Source of the DNA: Schleiferilactobacillus harbinensis DSM 16991
GTDB taxonomy: Bacteria; Bacillota; Bacilli; Lactobacillales; Lactobacillaceae
NCBI RefSeq assembly: GCF_000425885.1
Contig: NZ_AUEH01000031.1
Location: 1-36,633 of the forward strand
Length of the DNA stretch: 36,633 bases
Reading direction: 5' to 3'
A model generated the notes under the pieces. The model did not search any database, had not been told where the DNA came from, and saw nothing but the letters and a program-made list of their open reading frames with translations. Positions 27,770-36,303 of the stretch are shown here, one piece after another. Made by a program: the position numbers and the translations under genes. Position 1 is the stretch's first letter, and each line of letters starts with the position of its first letter.

Positions 27770-28675
27770 ATGAAGAAACACGTGCAGGGGATTTGGGCGG
27801 CCTTGCTCGGTTTGGCTTTGCTGCTGGTGGTTGTCAGCGGTTGTTCAACCACCAAACCCCAGGCGGCCAGTGTGGTGTCGCCCACCAGCAAAGTGGCCAC
27901 CACCACAGTGTATTCAAAGGCACTGGGAATCGACTGGAACTATGACGTTTATTTGCCGGCGGGATACAATCCGACAGCTAAGAAACGGTATCCGGTCGTG
28001 TACATGATGCACGGTTTGTACGGGAATCATCGAAATTTGCTGGAGCGTTTTAATTCCCAACAGATGCTGGACGGAATTATTCACCGTACCCATCAGGGCG
28101 CGATCGTCGTCTTTATTGACGGATTCAACAGCTTCTATATCAATGCTAAGGACGGCATGAAAATGGAAGATGCCATCATGAATGACCTGATCCCGACCAT
28201 TAACAAGACCTACAAGGTAAGCACCAAGCGGAGTGACCACGCCCTGGGCGGTATTTCCATGGGCGGTTACGGGGCTGCTCGATTGGCCTTGAAGTATCCC
28301 AATTATTTCTCCAAGGCCATCCTCGTTTCGCCGGCGGTTTGGTATAATCTGCCCGCTGATAATGTCTTCCGCAAGACACTGCACGCATTTACTGACGGCA
28401 AGACAAACTGGTCGGATAAAGTATACAATTCCGTATTTCCGACTGAATACCTGGATAGCGAGTCGGCGGATGTGCAGTTCTACGTGGAATCCACGAGTTC
28501 TGATACCACAGTGCCGATTAAGGATGTCCAGCGGTTTGTTAAAGCCGTGAAGGCCAACCACAATCCGGTTAAATTCGTGCAGGACAGCGGGGATAATCAT
28601 AACTGGACGTACTGGACGAAAGCAATGCCCAAGGGGTACCAATGGGTGATCGACCAGTTCAAGGCTGGCAAGTAG
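27770..28675 (+). CDS. Membrane-anchored lipoprotein esterase (esterase D / feruloyl esterase-like)
   Basis: A 301-residue alpha/beta hydrolase of the putative esterase (PF00756-type) family. The N-terminus is a lipoprotein signal with lipobox VSGC, lipidated Cys25. The nucleophile is Ser163 in GGISMGGYGAA, the oxyanion region is YMMHGLYGN (78-86), and the catalytic His is probably in GDNHNWTYW near the C-terminus. I chose ATG 27770, with GGAGG 8 bases upstream, over an earlier TTG. The enzyme acts outside the membrane, removing acyl groups (acetyl, feruloyl or short fatty acids). Its gene is 17 bases upstream of a PTS permease gene, suggesting de-esterification of a sugar derivative before import. 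Confidence 0.88.
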   Translation: MKKHVQGIWAALLGLALLLVVVSGCSTTKPQAASVVSPTSKVATTTVYSKALGIDWNYDVYLPAGYNPTAKKRYPVVYMMHGLYGNHRNLLERFNSQQMLDGIIHRTHQGAIVVFIDGFNSFYINAKDGMKMEDAIMNDLIPTINKTYKVSTKRSDHALGGISMGGYGAARLALKYPNYFSKAILVSPAVWYNLPADNVFRKTLHAFTDGKTNWSDKVYNSVFPTEYLDSESADVQFYVESTSSDTTVPIKDVQRFVKAVKANHNPVKFVQDSGDNHNWTYWTKAMPKGYQWVIDQFKAGK

Positions 28676-28692
28676 AAAGTGGGTGAATAATC

Positions 28693-30162
28693 ATGAAGAA
28701 TGCAAAAAATGAAGAGACTGCCAAAGAAATTCTGGCCAACGTCGGCGGCAAGGATAATATTCAATCGAACGTCGCTTGTATGACCCGTTTACGCTTGGGG
28801 ATCAAAGACAAAGGCAAGGTCAACATCAATGCCTTGAAGTCCATTGACGGGGTGTTGGCCGTCGTTGACGCCGATACGCTGCAAGTGGTTCTGGGCCCAG
28901 GTAAGGTCAACCAAGTGGCGGAACCGTTCGCGCTGCTCTCAGCCGTACCGCTGGGGTCCGAAGAAGAGGACGACGCCACCGTCGCCCAGGATACCAAAGC
29001 CTCTGAAGCGACCGATGTTAAGGATATCGCCAAGGTCAATAAGTCAGAAAACAAGGCAAAGCACGACAAGCCGTTGCAACGTGGCCTGCAGCACATCGCC
29101 AACGTCTTCATTCCATTACTGCCAGGGATTATCGCGGCTGGCTTGATTAACGGGTTGACCAACGTCATTGATTACCAGACCGGCTCGGCCTTTGTCAATG
29201 ATTGGTGGTACATGACCATTAAGACTCTGGGCTGGGGCTTGTTCACTTTCTTACCGATCTTTGTCGGGATGAACGCGGCTCGAGAATTCCATGGCAGTCC
29301 AATTCTTGGCGGCCTCGGTGGGACACTGTGCTTAGGCGTTGTCGTCCCTGGATTTCCGCTGGGTTCCCAGGCCATTTCCATGCCATTGACTAATTCTCCC
29401 TATGTTGTCGGGGTGGGCGGGTTGCTCACCGCGCTATTCATGGGTATCTTCTTTGCCTGGTTGGAAAAAAACATTCGCCGGTGGATGCCCACTGTCTTAG
29501 ACACCTTCTTCACGCCGCTGCTTACGGTGATCATCGGTTCTTTGATTGCCGTTGTTTTCCTGCAGCCGGTGGGCGGCTGGTTGACCAATGCCATCTACTT
29601 GGTCATGGACTTCGTTTATGGCAAGTTGAGCGTGTTTGGCGGGTTCATCCTATCATCCACGTTCCTGGGCCTGGTTTCTGTCGGCTTGCACCAAGCCTTG
29701 ACGCCCATCCACGTCCTACTCAACGACCCCACCGGACCAACCCATGGGATCAATTATCTGCTGCCGATCCTGATGATGGCTGGCGGCGGGCAAGTTGGGG
29801 CTGGCTTTGCCCTGTACTTCAAGAGTAAGAATGCCCGGTTCCGAAAGATGGTCATGAGCTCGATTCCCGTTGCTATTCTGGGCATCGGCGAGCCTCTGAT
29901 GTACGCGGTGACGCTGCCTTTGGGCCGGTCGTTCATCACGGCCTGTATCGGCGCCGGCTTTGGCGGGGTTGTCGCCTCCCTGTTCCATTTAGGCGCTGTT
30001 TCCCAGGGTGTCTCTGGTCTGTTTGGTCTGTTGATTATGCAACCGGGTCAGCAATTGAGCTATTTATTGGCGATGGCCGTGGCGTATCTGGGCGGCTTTA
30101 TCGTGACCTGGTTCTTTGGCGTTGATGAAAGCCGGATCGATGAAATCTATCCAGAGAAGTAA
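28693..30162 (+). CDS. PTS EIIBC sugar permease (sucrose/N-acetylmuramate/glucoside type)
   Basis: A 489-residue membrane permease. The EIIB domain (1-80) has the phosphorylation Cys29 in NVACMTRLRLGI. A Lys/Glu-rich linker (about 90-130) leads to an EIIC domain with about 10 helices. Hallmarks are the GEPLMYAVTLPLGR motif and the histidine in GLHQALTPIHVLL. No EIIA domain is attached, so it must use another protein's EIIA. The GEP motif and overall pattern resemble MurP-type or ScrA-like permeases, but no MurQ-type etherase is nearby, so the substrate stays open. The ribosome site is weak (GTGGGTGA). Cotranscribed with the lipoprotein esterase; ends before a large inverted repeat. Confidence 0.88.
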   Translation: MKNAKNEETAKEILANVGGKDNIQSNVACMTRLRLGIKDKGKVNINALKSIDGVLAVVDADTLQVVLGPGKVNQVAEPFALLSAVPLGSEEEDDATVAQDTKASEATDVKDIAKVNKSENKAKHDKPLQRGLQHIANVFIPLLPGIIAAGLINGLTNVIDYQTGSAFVNDWWYMTIKTLGWGLFTFLPIFVGMNAAREFHGSPILGGLGGTLCLGVVVPGFPLGSQAISMPLTNSPYVVGVGGLLTALFMGIFFAWLEKNIRRWMPTVLDTFFTPLLTVIIGSLIAVVFLQPVGGWLTNAIYLVMDFVYGKLSVFGGFILSSTFLGLVSVGLHQALTPIHVLLNDPTGPTHGINYLLPILMMAGGGQVGAGFALYFKSKNARFRKMVMSSIPVAILGIGEPLMYAVTLPLGRSFITACIGAGFGGVVASLFHLGAVSQGVSGLFGLLIMQPGQQLSYLLAMAVAYLGGFIVTWFFGVDESRIDEIYPEK

Positions 30163-30174
30163 TTAAATTTAACA

Positions 30175-30234
30175 GTAATACGGCAATAAGGCAGCCATCC
30201 AATTTGCAGGATGGCTGCCTTATTGCCGTATTAC
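30175..30234. terminator. Perfect 26-bp inverted repeat between convergent PTS and scrB genes
   Basis: 30175-30200 is exactly complementary to 30209-30234, with an 8-base loop (AATTTGCA). It lies between the PTS stop (30162) and the scrB stop (30239), so it would act in both directions. No U tract follows on either strand; A/T pairs at the stem base may take its place. RNA from either strand would form a very stable hairpin. Confidence 0.75.
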
Positions 30235-30238
30235 CAAG

Positions 30239-31744
30239 TTAAGCCAAGTTCCAGATGCTGCCAATGACCTGTGCCTGCCCATCAGAACTGGTTACGAATG
30301 TTTGAGTTTGGTTAGCGGCCGGAAAAATTCGACTGGTGAAGACTGTTGCGCCGTCACCAATGAAAATTTCAATAGAGGATGTATCGACGAAGACGTGTAC
30401 TCGGACGCGTTCCCCCAACGGCGTACGCCGTTGCCGGACCGTGCCCCACTGTTCCGCAAAGGAGAGGCCTGCCTGGCTGCGATCCAAAGTACACAGTTGC
30501 CGACCACGATCAAGGGTTAAGCGGGTATGGTGCTGATTTAGCACATCCGCTCGGAAATCTAAAGTAACTGTCTGAGTTGCGGCTAAGCTGACCGTCAAAT
30601 CGAATTCTTGACTGACTTGACCGGTGTAGGGTAAAGCCACTGTACCGGGCCCGATTTGGTTCACGGTTTGCCGCTCACGACGCAGGCTGGTCAGTTCCCG
30701 AATTGGCTGTTGCACCAGCTGATTATGATGCACGGATAATTCCCTAGGAATAACTAAGCAACCTGAATAGTGATACTGTTCAGTTGGATAGTGGATTTCT
30801 GAAATGCCCATCCAGCCGCTGAGAATTCGCCGGCCATCTGGGGCCTGCATCGTTTGAGTCGCATAGAAATCAAAACCCGCATCCAATTCTTGAAAGGCCC
30901 CATGATGGAAGCCGCGGGTGGCGTAATTCAACGGCTCGCCAACGAAACAGCCATTTTGATAGACATTGTTGAAGAAATTGCCATCCGCGCTCAATCCTTG
31001 GGGACAGAAGAGGAGCACACCGTGACCATCAACTTCAAAGTAATCCGGGCATTCCCACATAAAACCGAAGTCAGGGGTGTCAGTTTGCACTTCGCCTAAC
31101 AGCCGCCAAGCAGTTAAATCGGTCGACTGATAGAGTAAAGCAGTACCTGTCAGGTTCTCCCGCTGGGCGCCTAAAAGGGCATAGTAGTGATGACCATGGT
31201 GCCACAACTTAGGATCGCGGAAATGCGGCGTATAGCCTGCTGGCGAGCCTGTTAAATAAGGTAGCGCATTCTTTTTCACCTGGTTATTTGCGTTCATCCA
31301 GGCACCAATTTGATAGGGTACCCGCACCCAATTGCGGTTCCAGGTGTTACCAGTATACATCAGGAAGAGCCGGTCACCCACGGGCAGAGCGCTGCCGGAA
31401 TACGTACCATGGCAATCGTAGGACGTATCACTTTCCATTCCCGGTCCCAAATCCTGCCAGTGGACTAAATCCGGCGATGCCAGGTGATACCAGCCATGCT
31501 GCCATAGTGCCGGTTGGTGAAAGGCCAGTGGCGACCATTGGTAGAACAGGTGATATTGGCCCGCAAAGAACGAAAAGCCATTGGGATCGCCGAGGGTACC
31601 GGAGGCCGGTTCAATATGGAAGTGCTGGCGAAACGGACTCGTTTGGGCCAGTCGTTTTTCGGCCTGCACGATTTGCGGATCGACATCGGCAATATGCGGT
31701 ACCATGCGCTTGAATTCTTTCTCTCGATCGTTTTTTGTGAGCAT
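30239..31744 (-). CDS. scrB: Sucrose-6-phosphate hydrolase (GH32)
   Basis: A 501-residue cytosolic GH32 enzyme splitting sucrose 6-phosphate to glucose 6-phosphate and fructose. The five-blade propeller has the nucleophile Asp53 in GDPNGF, the transition-state stabiliser in FRDPK (Arg176-Asp177) and the acid/base Glu231 in WECPDYFEV. A C-terminal beta-sandwich follows (about 340-501). The residue before the nucleophile is Gly rather than the usual Asn of NDPNG. I chose ATG 31744 because GGAGG lies 8 bases upstream; a GTG three codons earlier overlaps that site. The gene follows scrA by 25 bases in the same operon. Confidence 0.92.
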   Translation of the reverse strand: MLTKNDREKEFKRMVPHIADVDPQIVQAEKRLAQTSPFRQHFHIEPASGTLGDPNGFSFFAGQYHLFYQWSPLAFHQPALWQHGWYHLASPDLVHWQDLGPGMESDTSYDCHGTYSGSALPVGDRLFLMYTGNTWNRNWVRVPYQIGAWMNANNQVKKNALPYLTGSPAGYTPHFRDPKLWHHGHHYYALLGAQRENLTGTALLYQSTDLTAWRLLGEVQTDTPDFGFMWECPDYFEVDGHGVLLFCPQGLSADGNFFNNVYQNGCFVGEPLNYATRGFHHGAFQELDAGFDFYATQTMQAPDGRRILSGWMGISEIHYPTEQYHYSGCLVIPRELSVHHNQLVQQPIRELTSLRRERQTVNQIGPGTVALPYTGQVSQEFDLTVSLAATQTVTLDFRADVLNQHHTRLTLDRGRQLCTLDRSQAGLSFAEQWGTVRQRRTPLGERVRVHVFVDTSSIEIFIGDGATVFTSRIFPAANQTQTFVTSSDGQAQVIGSIWNLA

Positions 31745-31769
31745 GTTGATCACCTCCCCTTGTGCTGAT

Positions 31770-33272
31770 TTAATTCAACCCTGCTTCGCTGGTTGCGGCC
31801 TTCGTTTGCAGTTTTTCCGTATCATCAGTCACTGCCGGTTTTTTCCCCATCACCCGGGCGACAATCATCGTCGCTACCAGACCAGCCGTTAGACCGATGA
31901 TGTTGGCCAGTAAATAATTCAGATAGCCATTGTTCGCTGGTGATGCGATGGCAATACCGGGTAATGCTGTGGTGCCGAAGCTGATGGCCGTCAAGCGGGT
32001 GAGATAAACGAAGCCGCCGCCGATAGCGGCACCGATGCAGCCGCCAATCAATGGATACCGATTCTTGATATTGATCCCGAAAAGGGCTGGTTCAGAGATG
32101 CCGAACAGAATCGAGAAGAAGGCAGAAATGCCAACTTCCTTGGCCTTGCGGTTGTGCCGATTGAGGAACATATAGGCCAGTACGCCGCCGCCTTGACCCA
32201 TCAGCGCCACACTGAATAGGGGATTCAGGAAGTCCGTCTTCGTGGTGGAAATAAGTTGGGCTTCAACGGCCCCAAACATATTGTGCAGCCCAGTAATGAC
32301 AATCAGCTGCTGAACGCCGCCAAAAATCATGTACCCGAAGATGCCGAAGGCTTGCGACATCCAGACCAACGCATTGGTGATCCAGGTTGATAAGGTCATC
32401 CCAATAGGACCGACGACCAGGAAGAGGATAAAGCTGGAACAAAGAATTGTCAGCATGGGAGCGAGTACAAACTTGATGACCCCCGGCAGAATTTTTTGAA
32501 AATAATTGTCCAGTTTGGCCACGATCCAGCCCATGATCAACGCGACGATGATTTGGCCGCCAAAACTGAAGAGTGATACATGCCAGCCAAAGATGTTAGC
32601 GACCACCGCTTTGGCCGCGCCGGTGCTGACGTCACTCAGCGAGGGCAAACTGGCTGTCATCATGACCGTACCTAAGGCCAGGCCCATGATTGGCCGACCA
32701 CCATAGCGCTTTGTGGCGGAATAAACCACGAGCAGCGGCAGCATGGCGAAGATACCGGAAGCTCCGAGATTGACGATTTGACTGACGCCGCTTAATCCAG
32801 GCACCGCTTGCACAATGGATTGGCTGCCAATGACTTTTTGGGTAAGCAGATTGTTTAAGCCAATCAAGATACCGCCGGCCAAGATGCCAGGTAAGATTTC
32901 GCCAAACACACCAGTTAAGTCGTCAATAAACTTAGAGAACCAGCTCTTGCCCTTTTCCGCGCTGGCGTCAACCGTATCTGAACCATCCGCTTGCGCCTGC
33001 ATGTCGGGGATCCCCGTATAGGTAATGAACTCTTTTGTCACATCGTCCACCAAACCGGCGCCAATAATAATTTGCAACTGGTTGCGGTTGATGTTGACGC
33101 CTTTAGCCAGATCCAGGTCAGTAATCGCATCTTTATTGACCTTAGAGACATCTTTTAGGTTAATCCGTAACCGGGTAGCACAGTGGAATGCTTCCATCGC
33201 ATTATCTTTGCCACCGATCGCGGCGACGACGCGGTCTGAAAAGGCGTCGTATTGTTGTTTTTTATCAGCCAT
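31770..33272 (-). CDS. scrA: PTS sucrose-specific EIIBC permease
   Basis: A 500-residue sucrose PTS permease. The EIIB domain carries the phospho-Cys31 in AFHCATRLRI. EIIC has about 10 helices with GILAGGILIGLNN, TGLHNMFGAVE and the substrate-site motif GISEPALFGIN. No EIIA domain is attached. I chose ATG 33272, with AAGGAGA 9 bases upstream, rather than an ORF start 55 codons earlier that runs through the promoter. The sucrose assignment rests on pairing with GH32 scrB. Transcribed divergently from an AraC-type regulator; promoter at 33345-33373 with an overlapping cre-like site. Confidence 0.9.
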   Translation of the reverse strand: MADKKQQYDAFSDRVVAAIGGKDNAMEAFHCATRLRINLKDVSKVNKDAITDLDLAKGVNINRNQLQIIIGAGLVDDVTKEFITYTGIPDMQAQADGSDTVDASAEKGKSWFSKFIDDLTGVFGEILPGILAGGILIGLNNLLTQKVIGSQSIVQAVPGLSGVSQIVNLGASGIFAMLPLLVVYSATKRYGGRPIMGLALGTVMMTASLPSLSDVSTGAAKAVVANIFGWHVSLFSFGGQIIVALIMGWIVAKLDNYFQKILPGVIKFVLAPMLTILCSSFILFLVVGPIGMTLSTWITNALVWMSQAFGIFGYMIFGGVQQLIVITGLHNMFGAVEAQLISTTKTDFLNPLFSVALMGQGGGVLAYMFLNRHNRKAKEVGISAFFSILFGISEPALFGINIKNRYPLIGGCIGAAIGGGFVYLTRLTAISFGTTALPGIAIASPANNGYLNYLLANIIGLTAGLVATMIVARVMGKKPAVTDDTEKLQTKAATSEAGLN

Positions 33273-33344
33273 CGTAATGGTCTCCTTTCGGTGATTACAG
33301 TATTGAATAATTGCAGCTTCCTTACTCGATTCATTTATAGTATC

Positions 33345-33373
33345 GTATAATGTAAGCGGTTCGACAATGGCAA
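33345..33373 (-). promoter_or_regulatory. scrAB promoter
   Basis: On the minus strand, TTGCCA (33373-33368) and TTATAC (33350-33345) are 17 bases apart. The same bases read TATAAT on the plus strand at 33346-33351, so the divergent AraC gene may use an overlapping, weaker promoter. Confidence 0.65.
33351..33364. promoter_or_regulatory. cre-like catabolite repression site in the scrA promoter
   Basis: TGTAAGCGGTTCGA matches 12 of 14 cre positions and sits between the -10 and -35 boxes of scrAB. CcpA binding would repress sucrose genes on preferred sugars. Confidence 0.6.
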
Positions 33374-33401
33374 AATGTTGCAGCCAATGGGGGCAATGTT
33401 G
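33366..33401. repeat. Tandem direct repeats, candidate AraC-family binding sites
   Basis: AATGGCAAAATGTTG (33366-33380) and AATGGGGGCAATGTTG (33386-33401) begin 20 bases apart, two helical turns. The first overlaps the scrA -35 and the second lies just upstream of it, the usual placement for activation by an AraC-family protein. Confidence 0.5.
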
Positions 33402-33418
33402 TGCAAGGAGGCAGTGTG

Positions 33419-34246
33419 TTGGTTCAATTTTACGCATTCAATAATCCAATGGAAAATCCATATTTGTATCTGTCATCCGGCGGGGTCGATCCGACCAAAC
33501 CGTTACATCAGTATGGGCCGGCTGCCCGCTCCGGGTACATGATTCACTACATTCAGGCGGGCCACGGGACGTTTACCAGCAATCATAGGGATTACCATCT
33601 TGGCCCTGGCGACATGTTTTTCTGCGAACCGGGCCGCCCGGTGAACATGTTGGCCGATTCTCATGATCCATGGGTCGTCTACTGGATTCGGTTTACCGGG
33701 AAATTAGTGGAACGGTTGGCGGAAACCTTCAACCTCTCTTACCGTGCACCGGTTTTCAACGTTCAGCAGGCAGCACCCATTCGTGACCAGTTGTTGGATA
33801 TTATTGCATTCTCCCAAGAACCAACTGGCGATCCGCTGCATTATGCCGCTAAGCTGCTGGACTTGATCGGCAATTTGCGCCGGTTGTTTCCAGTGAATCA
33901 GAGTGAGGAACGAGCACCCGGCCAAGTGTTGGTGGATCAGGGGACTCAGTATATGCGGAATAATTTTGACACCCCCATCAGTGTCGCCGATGTCGCCGAC
34001 TATTTAGCCATTGACCGGACTTACTTATTCCGGTTATTCAAAGATAATGTCGGGATGAGTCCCAAAGCCTATTTGACCGACTACCGAATGCACGCCGCTC
34101 AAGAAATGCTGGCGCAGACGATGACCCCGATCAAAGTGATCGCCCGTTCCTGCGGTTACCGGGATGAATCTCAATTTTCGAAGGCTTTTCAACAGCGCAT
34201 CGGTCAGTCACCAATAGCGTATCGCCGGGCCAATAAATTGCGGTAG
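33419..34246 (+). CDS. AraC-family transcriptional regulator of the sucrose operon
   Basis: A 275-residue regulator. The N-terminal cupin sugar-sensing domain (to about 150) includes YIQAGHGTF and LGPGDMFFCEPG. The C-terminal double HTH (about 175-270) includes ISVADVADYLAIDRTYLFRLFK and the conserved CGYRDESQFSKAFQQRIGQSPIAYR. I chose TTG 33419, 7 bases after AAGGAGG (33405-33411); the nearer GTG is too close to it. It resembles MsmR/RafR-type activators. Divergence from scrAB and the direct repeats by the scrA -35 suggest it activates sucrose genes, instead of the more usual LacI-type ScrR. Confidence 0.9.
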   Translation: MVQFYAFNNPMENPYLYLSSGGVDPTKPLHQYGPAARSGYMIHYIQAGHGTFTSNHRDYHLGPGDMFFCEPGRPVNMLADSHDPWVVYWIRFTGKLVERLAETFNLSYRAPVFNVQQAAPIRDQLLDIIAFSQEPTGDPLHYAAKLLDLIGNLRRLFPVNQSEERAPGQVLVDQGTQYMRNNFDTPISVADVADYLAIDRTYLFRLFKDNVGMSPKAYLTDYRMHAAQEMLAQTMTPIKVIARSCGYRDESQFSKAFQQRIGQSPIAYRRANKLR

Positions 34247-34291
34247 ACGTGTATAATGGGAAAGAATGGAAAACTTGGAAGAGGTGCGACG

Positions 34292-35098
34292 ATGCAACAA
34301 TTTAAACTGCTGGCCTTTGACCTTGACCACACGTTATTAAAAGAAGACGGGACATTGGCAGAACCAACGATTCAAGTGCTCAAGACGCTTCATGAATCAG
34401 GAATCAAAATCGTTCTGTGTTCCGGTCGGCCGGTGCCGGGCTTGACCCACTTGAATGCGCAACTCGGTTTGACTCAGCCTGGTGATTACTCAGTTTACTT
34501 CAATGGCGGCTTAGTCAAAGAAAATGCCACTGGCGAGACGATTTTCAGCCAGACTATGCCGGAACCGGTCGTCCAGGATGTGATTCGTGTTGGGGATCAG
34601 TTCCAAGTGCCGATCGATCTGGTCTCCGCCAACGCCGTCTATGCCATCACGGATCACGGCGAGTCGCGGTATCCGCTGGTGGCGCCCCATGGTATGCCGT
34701 TCATGTTTTATCCCAGCAATGAGTTACCGGCGGATCATGCGCCGGTTTATAAATGTGCGGTCGCCGCGCAGCCGACGGTGGTCGATCAGTTGCAGAACGG
34801 CGTTCACGTCGATGGCGTCAGTGTTACCCGGTCCCGCCGCGAGCTGCTGGAACTGATGCCTGCCGGTATTAATAAGCGCGTGGGGTTGGAACACCTGATT
34901 AAGCATCTCGGGTATGGGGTTGAAAACCTGATGGTCTTTGGCGATGAAGAAAACGATCGGGAAATGATGCTGTTTGCGGGGTTGAGTATTGCCGTGGGCA
35001 ATGCGATTCCGGCAATCAAGTCGATTGCCGATCGGGTGACAGACACCAATGAAGAAAATGGTGTGGCTAACTTTTTGAAAAAGTATTTTTATTTGTAA
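34292..35098 (+). CDS. Cof-type HAD sugar phosphatase
   Basis: A 268-residue HAD IIB (Cof/YidA-like) phosphatase. Motif I is FDLDHTLL with nucleophile Asp10 and Asp12, motif II is the Ser in LCSGRP, motif III is a Lys region around INKRVGLE, and motif IV is FGDEENDREM. The C2-type cap lies between (about 85-190). Substrates of this family are sugar phosphates or flavin mononucleotide. I chose ATG 34292 with AGAGG 8 bases upstream, because the ATG at 34256 lies within a TATAAT box (34252-34257) that is probably its promoter. A terminator follows the stop by 12 bases. Confidence 0.9.
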   Translation: MQQFKLLAFDLDHTLLKEDGTLAEPTIQVLKTLHESGIKIVLCSGRPVPGLTHLNAQLGLTQPGDYSVYFNGGLVKENATGETIFSQTMPEPVVQDVIRVGDQFQVPIDLVSANAVYAITDHGESRYPLVAPHGMPFMFYPSNELPADHAPVYKCAVAAQPTVVDQLQNGVHVDGVSVTRSRRELLELMPAGINKRVGLEHLIKHLGYGVENLMVFGDEENDREMMLFAGLSIAVGNAIPAIKSIADRVTDTNEENGVANFLKKYFYL

Positions 35099-35110
35099 TA
35101 ACGACGGTAG

Positions 35111-35136
35111 CCATCTTGAAAGAGATGGTTTTTTTT
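35111..35136 (+). terminator. Terminator of the Cof-type phosphatase gene
   Basis: CCATCT pairs with AGATGG around TGAAAG, followed by eight T's. Confidence 0.85.
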
Positions 35137-35398
35137 GATTTAGCCAGATCAAGCAGTATTCTGGGTGATGGAAATGTGTGATGAATTCTGCATGTTCCTG
35201 GGCGATTATTCCCGCATTCTGCTGACGGTTCGCCATGGCGGTGTTAAACTCTTCTGCTAGCGGCTCGTTGCATGTATCCTGGAAAAGACGAGAGTTTAAA
35301 ATCCAGCGTCCTCTTCACGCTGGACCGGTATGTGGGCCACGATATGTTCGTTTTGGATACAAAATAACTTTTTTGTCTTTGCAGAAAGGATGTGCCGC
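35137..35398. other. Intergenic region before the alpha/beta hydrolase
   Basis: 262 bases without a supported gene. A perfect 7-bp hairpin (CCAGCGT/ACGCTGG, 35303-35323) without a T run lies in what may be the hydrolase leader. No convincing sigma-A promoter or known riboswitch was recognised. Confidence 0.4.
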
Positions 35399-36256
35399 AT
35401 GGAAATTATCACATTGAATTTGTCTACCGCAATGAGCACCTCGGCCACGTTAACCGGGTATATTCAGACGCCCAGTGAGGAGATTCCTGGGAAAACGCAG
35501 CGGCCAGTAATCCTGATTGCGCCTGGCGGCGGCTATACAATGGTGTCTGATCGGGAGGCTGAACCGGTCGCGTTAGCATACGCCAGTCGGGGATTTCAGG
35601 CCTTTGTGCTGCGCTACTCGGTGCTGCCGGCAATGTGGCCGGCGCCGTTATTGGAAGCCGCTGAAGCGGTACATCAGATTAGGGCCCATGCTGCGGACTG
35701 GTATTTGGCGCCAGATCAAGTGGCGATGCTGGGATTTTCTGCTGGGGGACATTTGGCCGCGGCACTCAGTACATTGGCCGCAGCACCTTTCTTAGCGGAT
35801 CAGGGGTATCAAGCGGCGGATATTCGGCCGAACGCGCTGCTGTTGGGTTATGCCGTCGTTTCTCTGAAAGCGACGGTCACCAGTAAAAGCCGGTCTGCCG
35901 GTCGGCTGGCGGCCGGCCTGCAGAATCCGGAAATGGCCCAATTGCCGTTGCTGAAAGAGGCCGCAGAGCTGCCGCAGCAAGTGACGGCAGCGACCCCGCC
36001 GACATTTCTTTGGGCGACGGCAACGGACGAGACGGTGCCAGTTAAGAATAGTTTGGTGTTTGCTGAAGCGTTGGCGGCGGCCCACGTCCCATTTGCGCTT
36101 CATGTATTCCCCCAGGGAGAACATGGGTTGTCGTTGGCTAACAGCCTGACGGAAGGACAGCAAGGGCACACCGTGGAGCCAACGGTGACGCCTTGGTTGG
36201 GGTTGAGCGCACAGTGGCTGCAGCTTACTTTCCCTGGTGCTGGTATTGTTGTGTAG
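35399..36256 (+). CDS. Alpha/beta hydrolase, acetyl-xylan/carbohydrate esterase-like
   Basis: A 285-residue cytosolic alpha/beta hydrolase. The oxyanion loop GGGYTMVSDREAEP starts at about 43, the nucleophile elbow is GFSAGGHLAA with Ser114, the acid is probably the Asp in ATDETVP and the His lies in GEHGLSL. This pattern is that of the BD-FAE/Axe carbohydrate esterase group, which remove acetyl or aryl groups from sugars. I chose ATG 35399, with AGAAAGGA 8 bases upstream. No signal peptide. The native terminator appears to be interrupted by the IS at 36299. Confidence 0.87.
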   Translation: MEIITLNLSTAMSTSATLTGYIQTPSEEIPGKTQRPVILIAPGGGYTMVSDREAEPVALAYASRGFQAFVLRYSVLPAMWPAPLLEAAEAVHQIRAHAADWYLAPDQVAMLGFSAGGHLAAALSTLAAAPFLADQGYQAADIRPNALLLGYAVVSLKATVTSKSRSAGRLAAGLQNPEMAQLPLLKEAAELPQQVTAATPPTFLWATATDETVPVKNSLVFAEALAAAHVPFALHVFPQGEHGLSLANSLTEGQQGHTVEPTVTPWLGLSAQWLQLTFPGAGIVV

Positions 36257-36275
36257 AATACAGAATAGTCAAAGC

Positions 36276-36298
36276 GGCCCTCATCCGAAAGAGATGAG
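36276..36298 (+). terminator. Probable terminator stem cut by the IS element
   Basis: GGCCCTCATC (36276-36285), a 7-base loop and GATGAG (36293-36298) form an incomplete stem. The right arm should continue GGGCC and a T run, but the IS-like end starts at 36299. Confidence 0.5.
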
Positions 36299-36303
36299 TG
36301 AAG

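Noticed and set aside
34724-35236. 170-codon minus-strand frame opposite the Cof-type phosphatase
   Set aside because: It mostly shadows the HAD gene, passes through its terminator and has only a distant, weak ribosome site.
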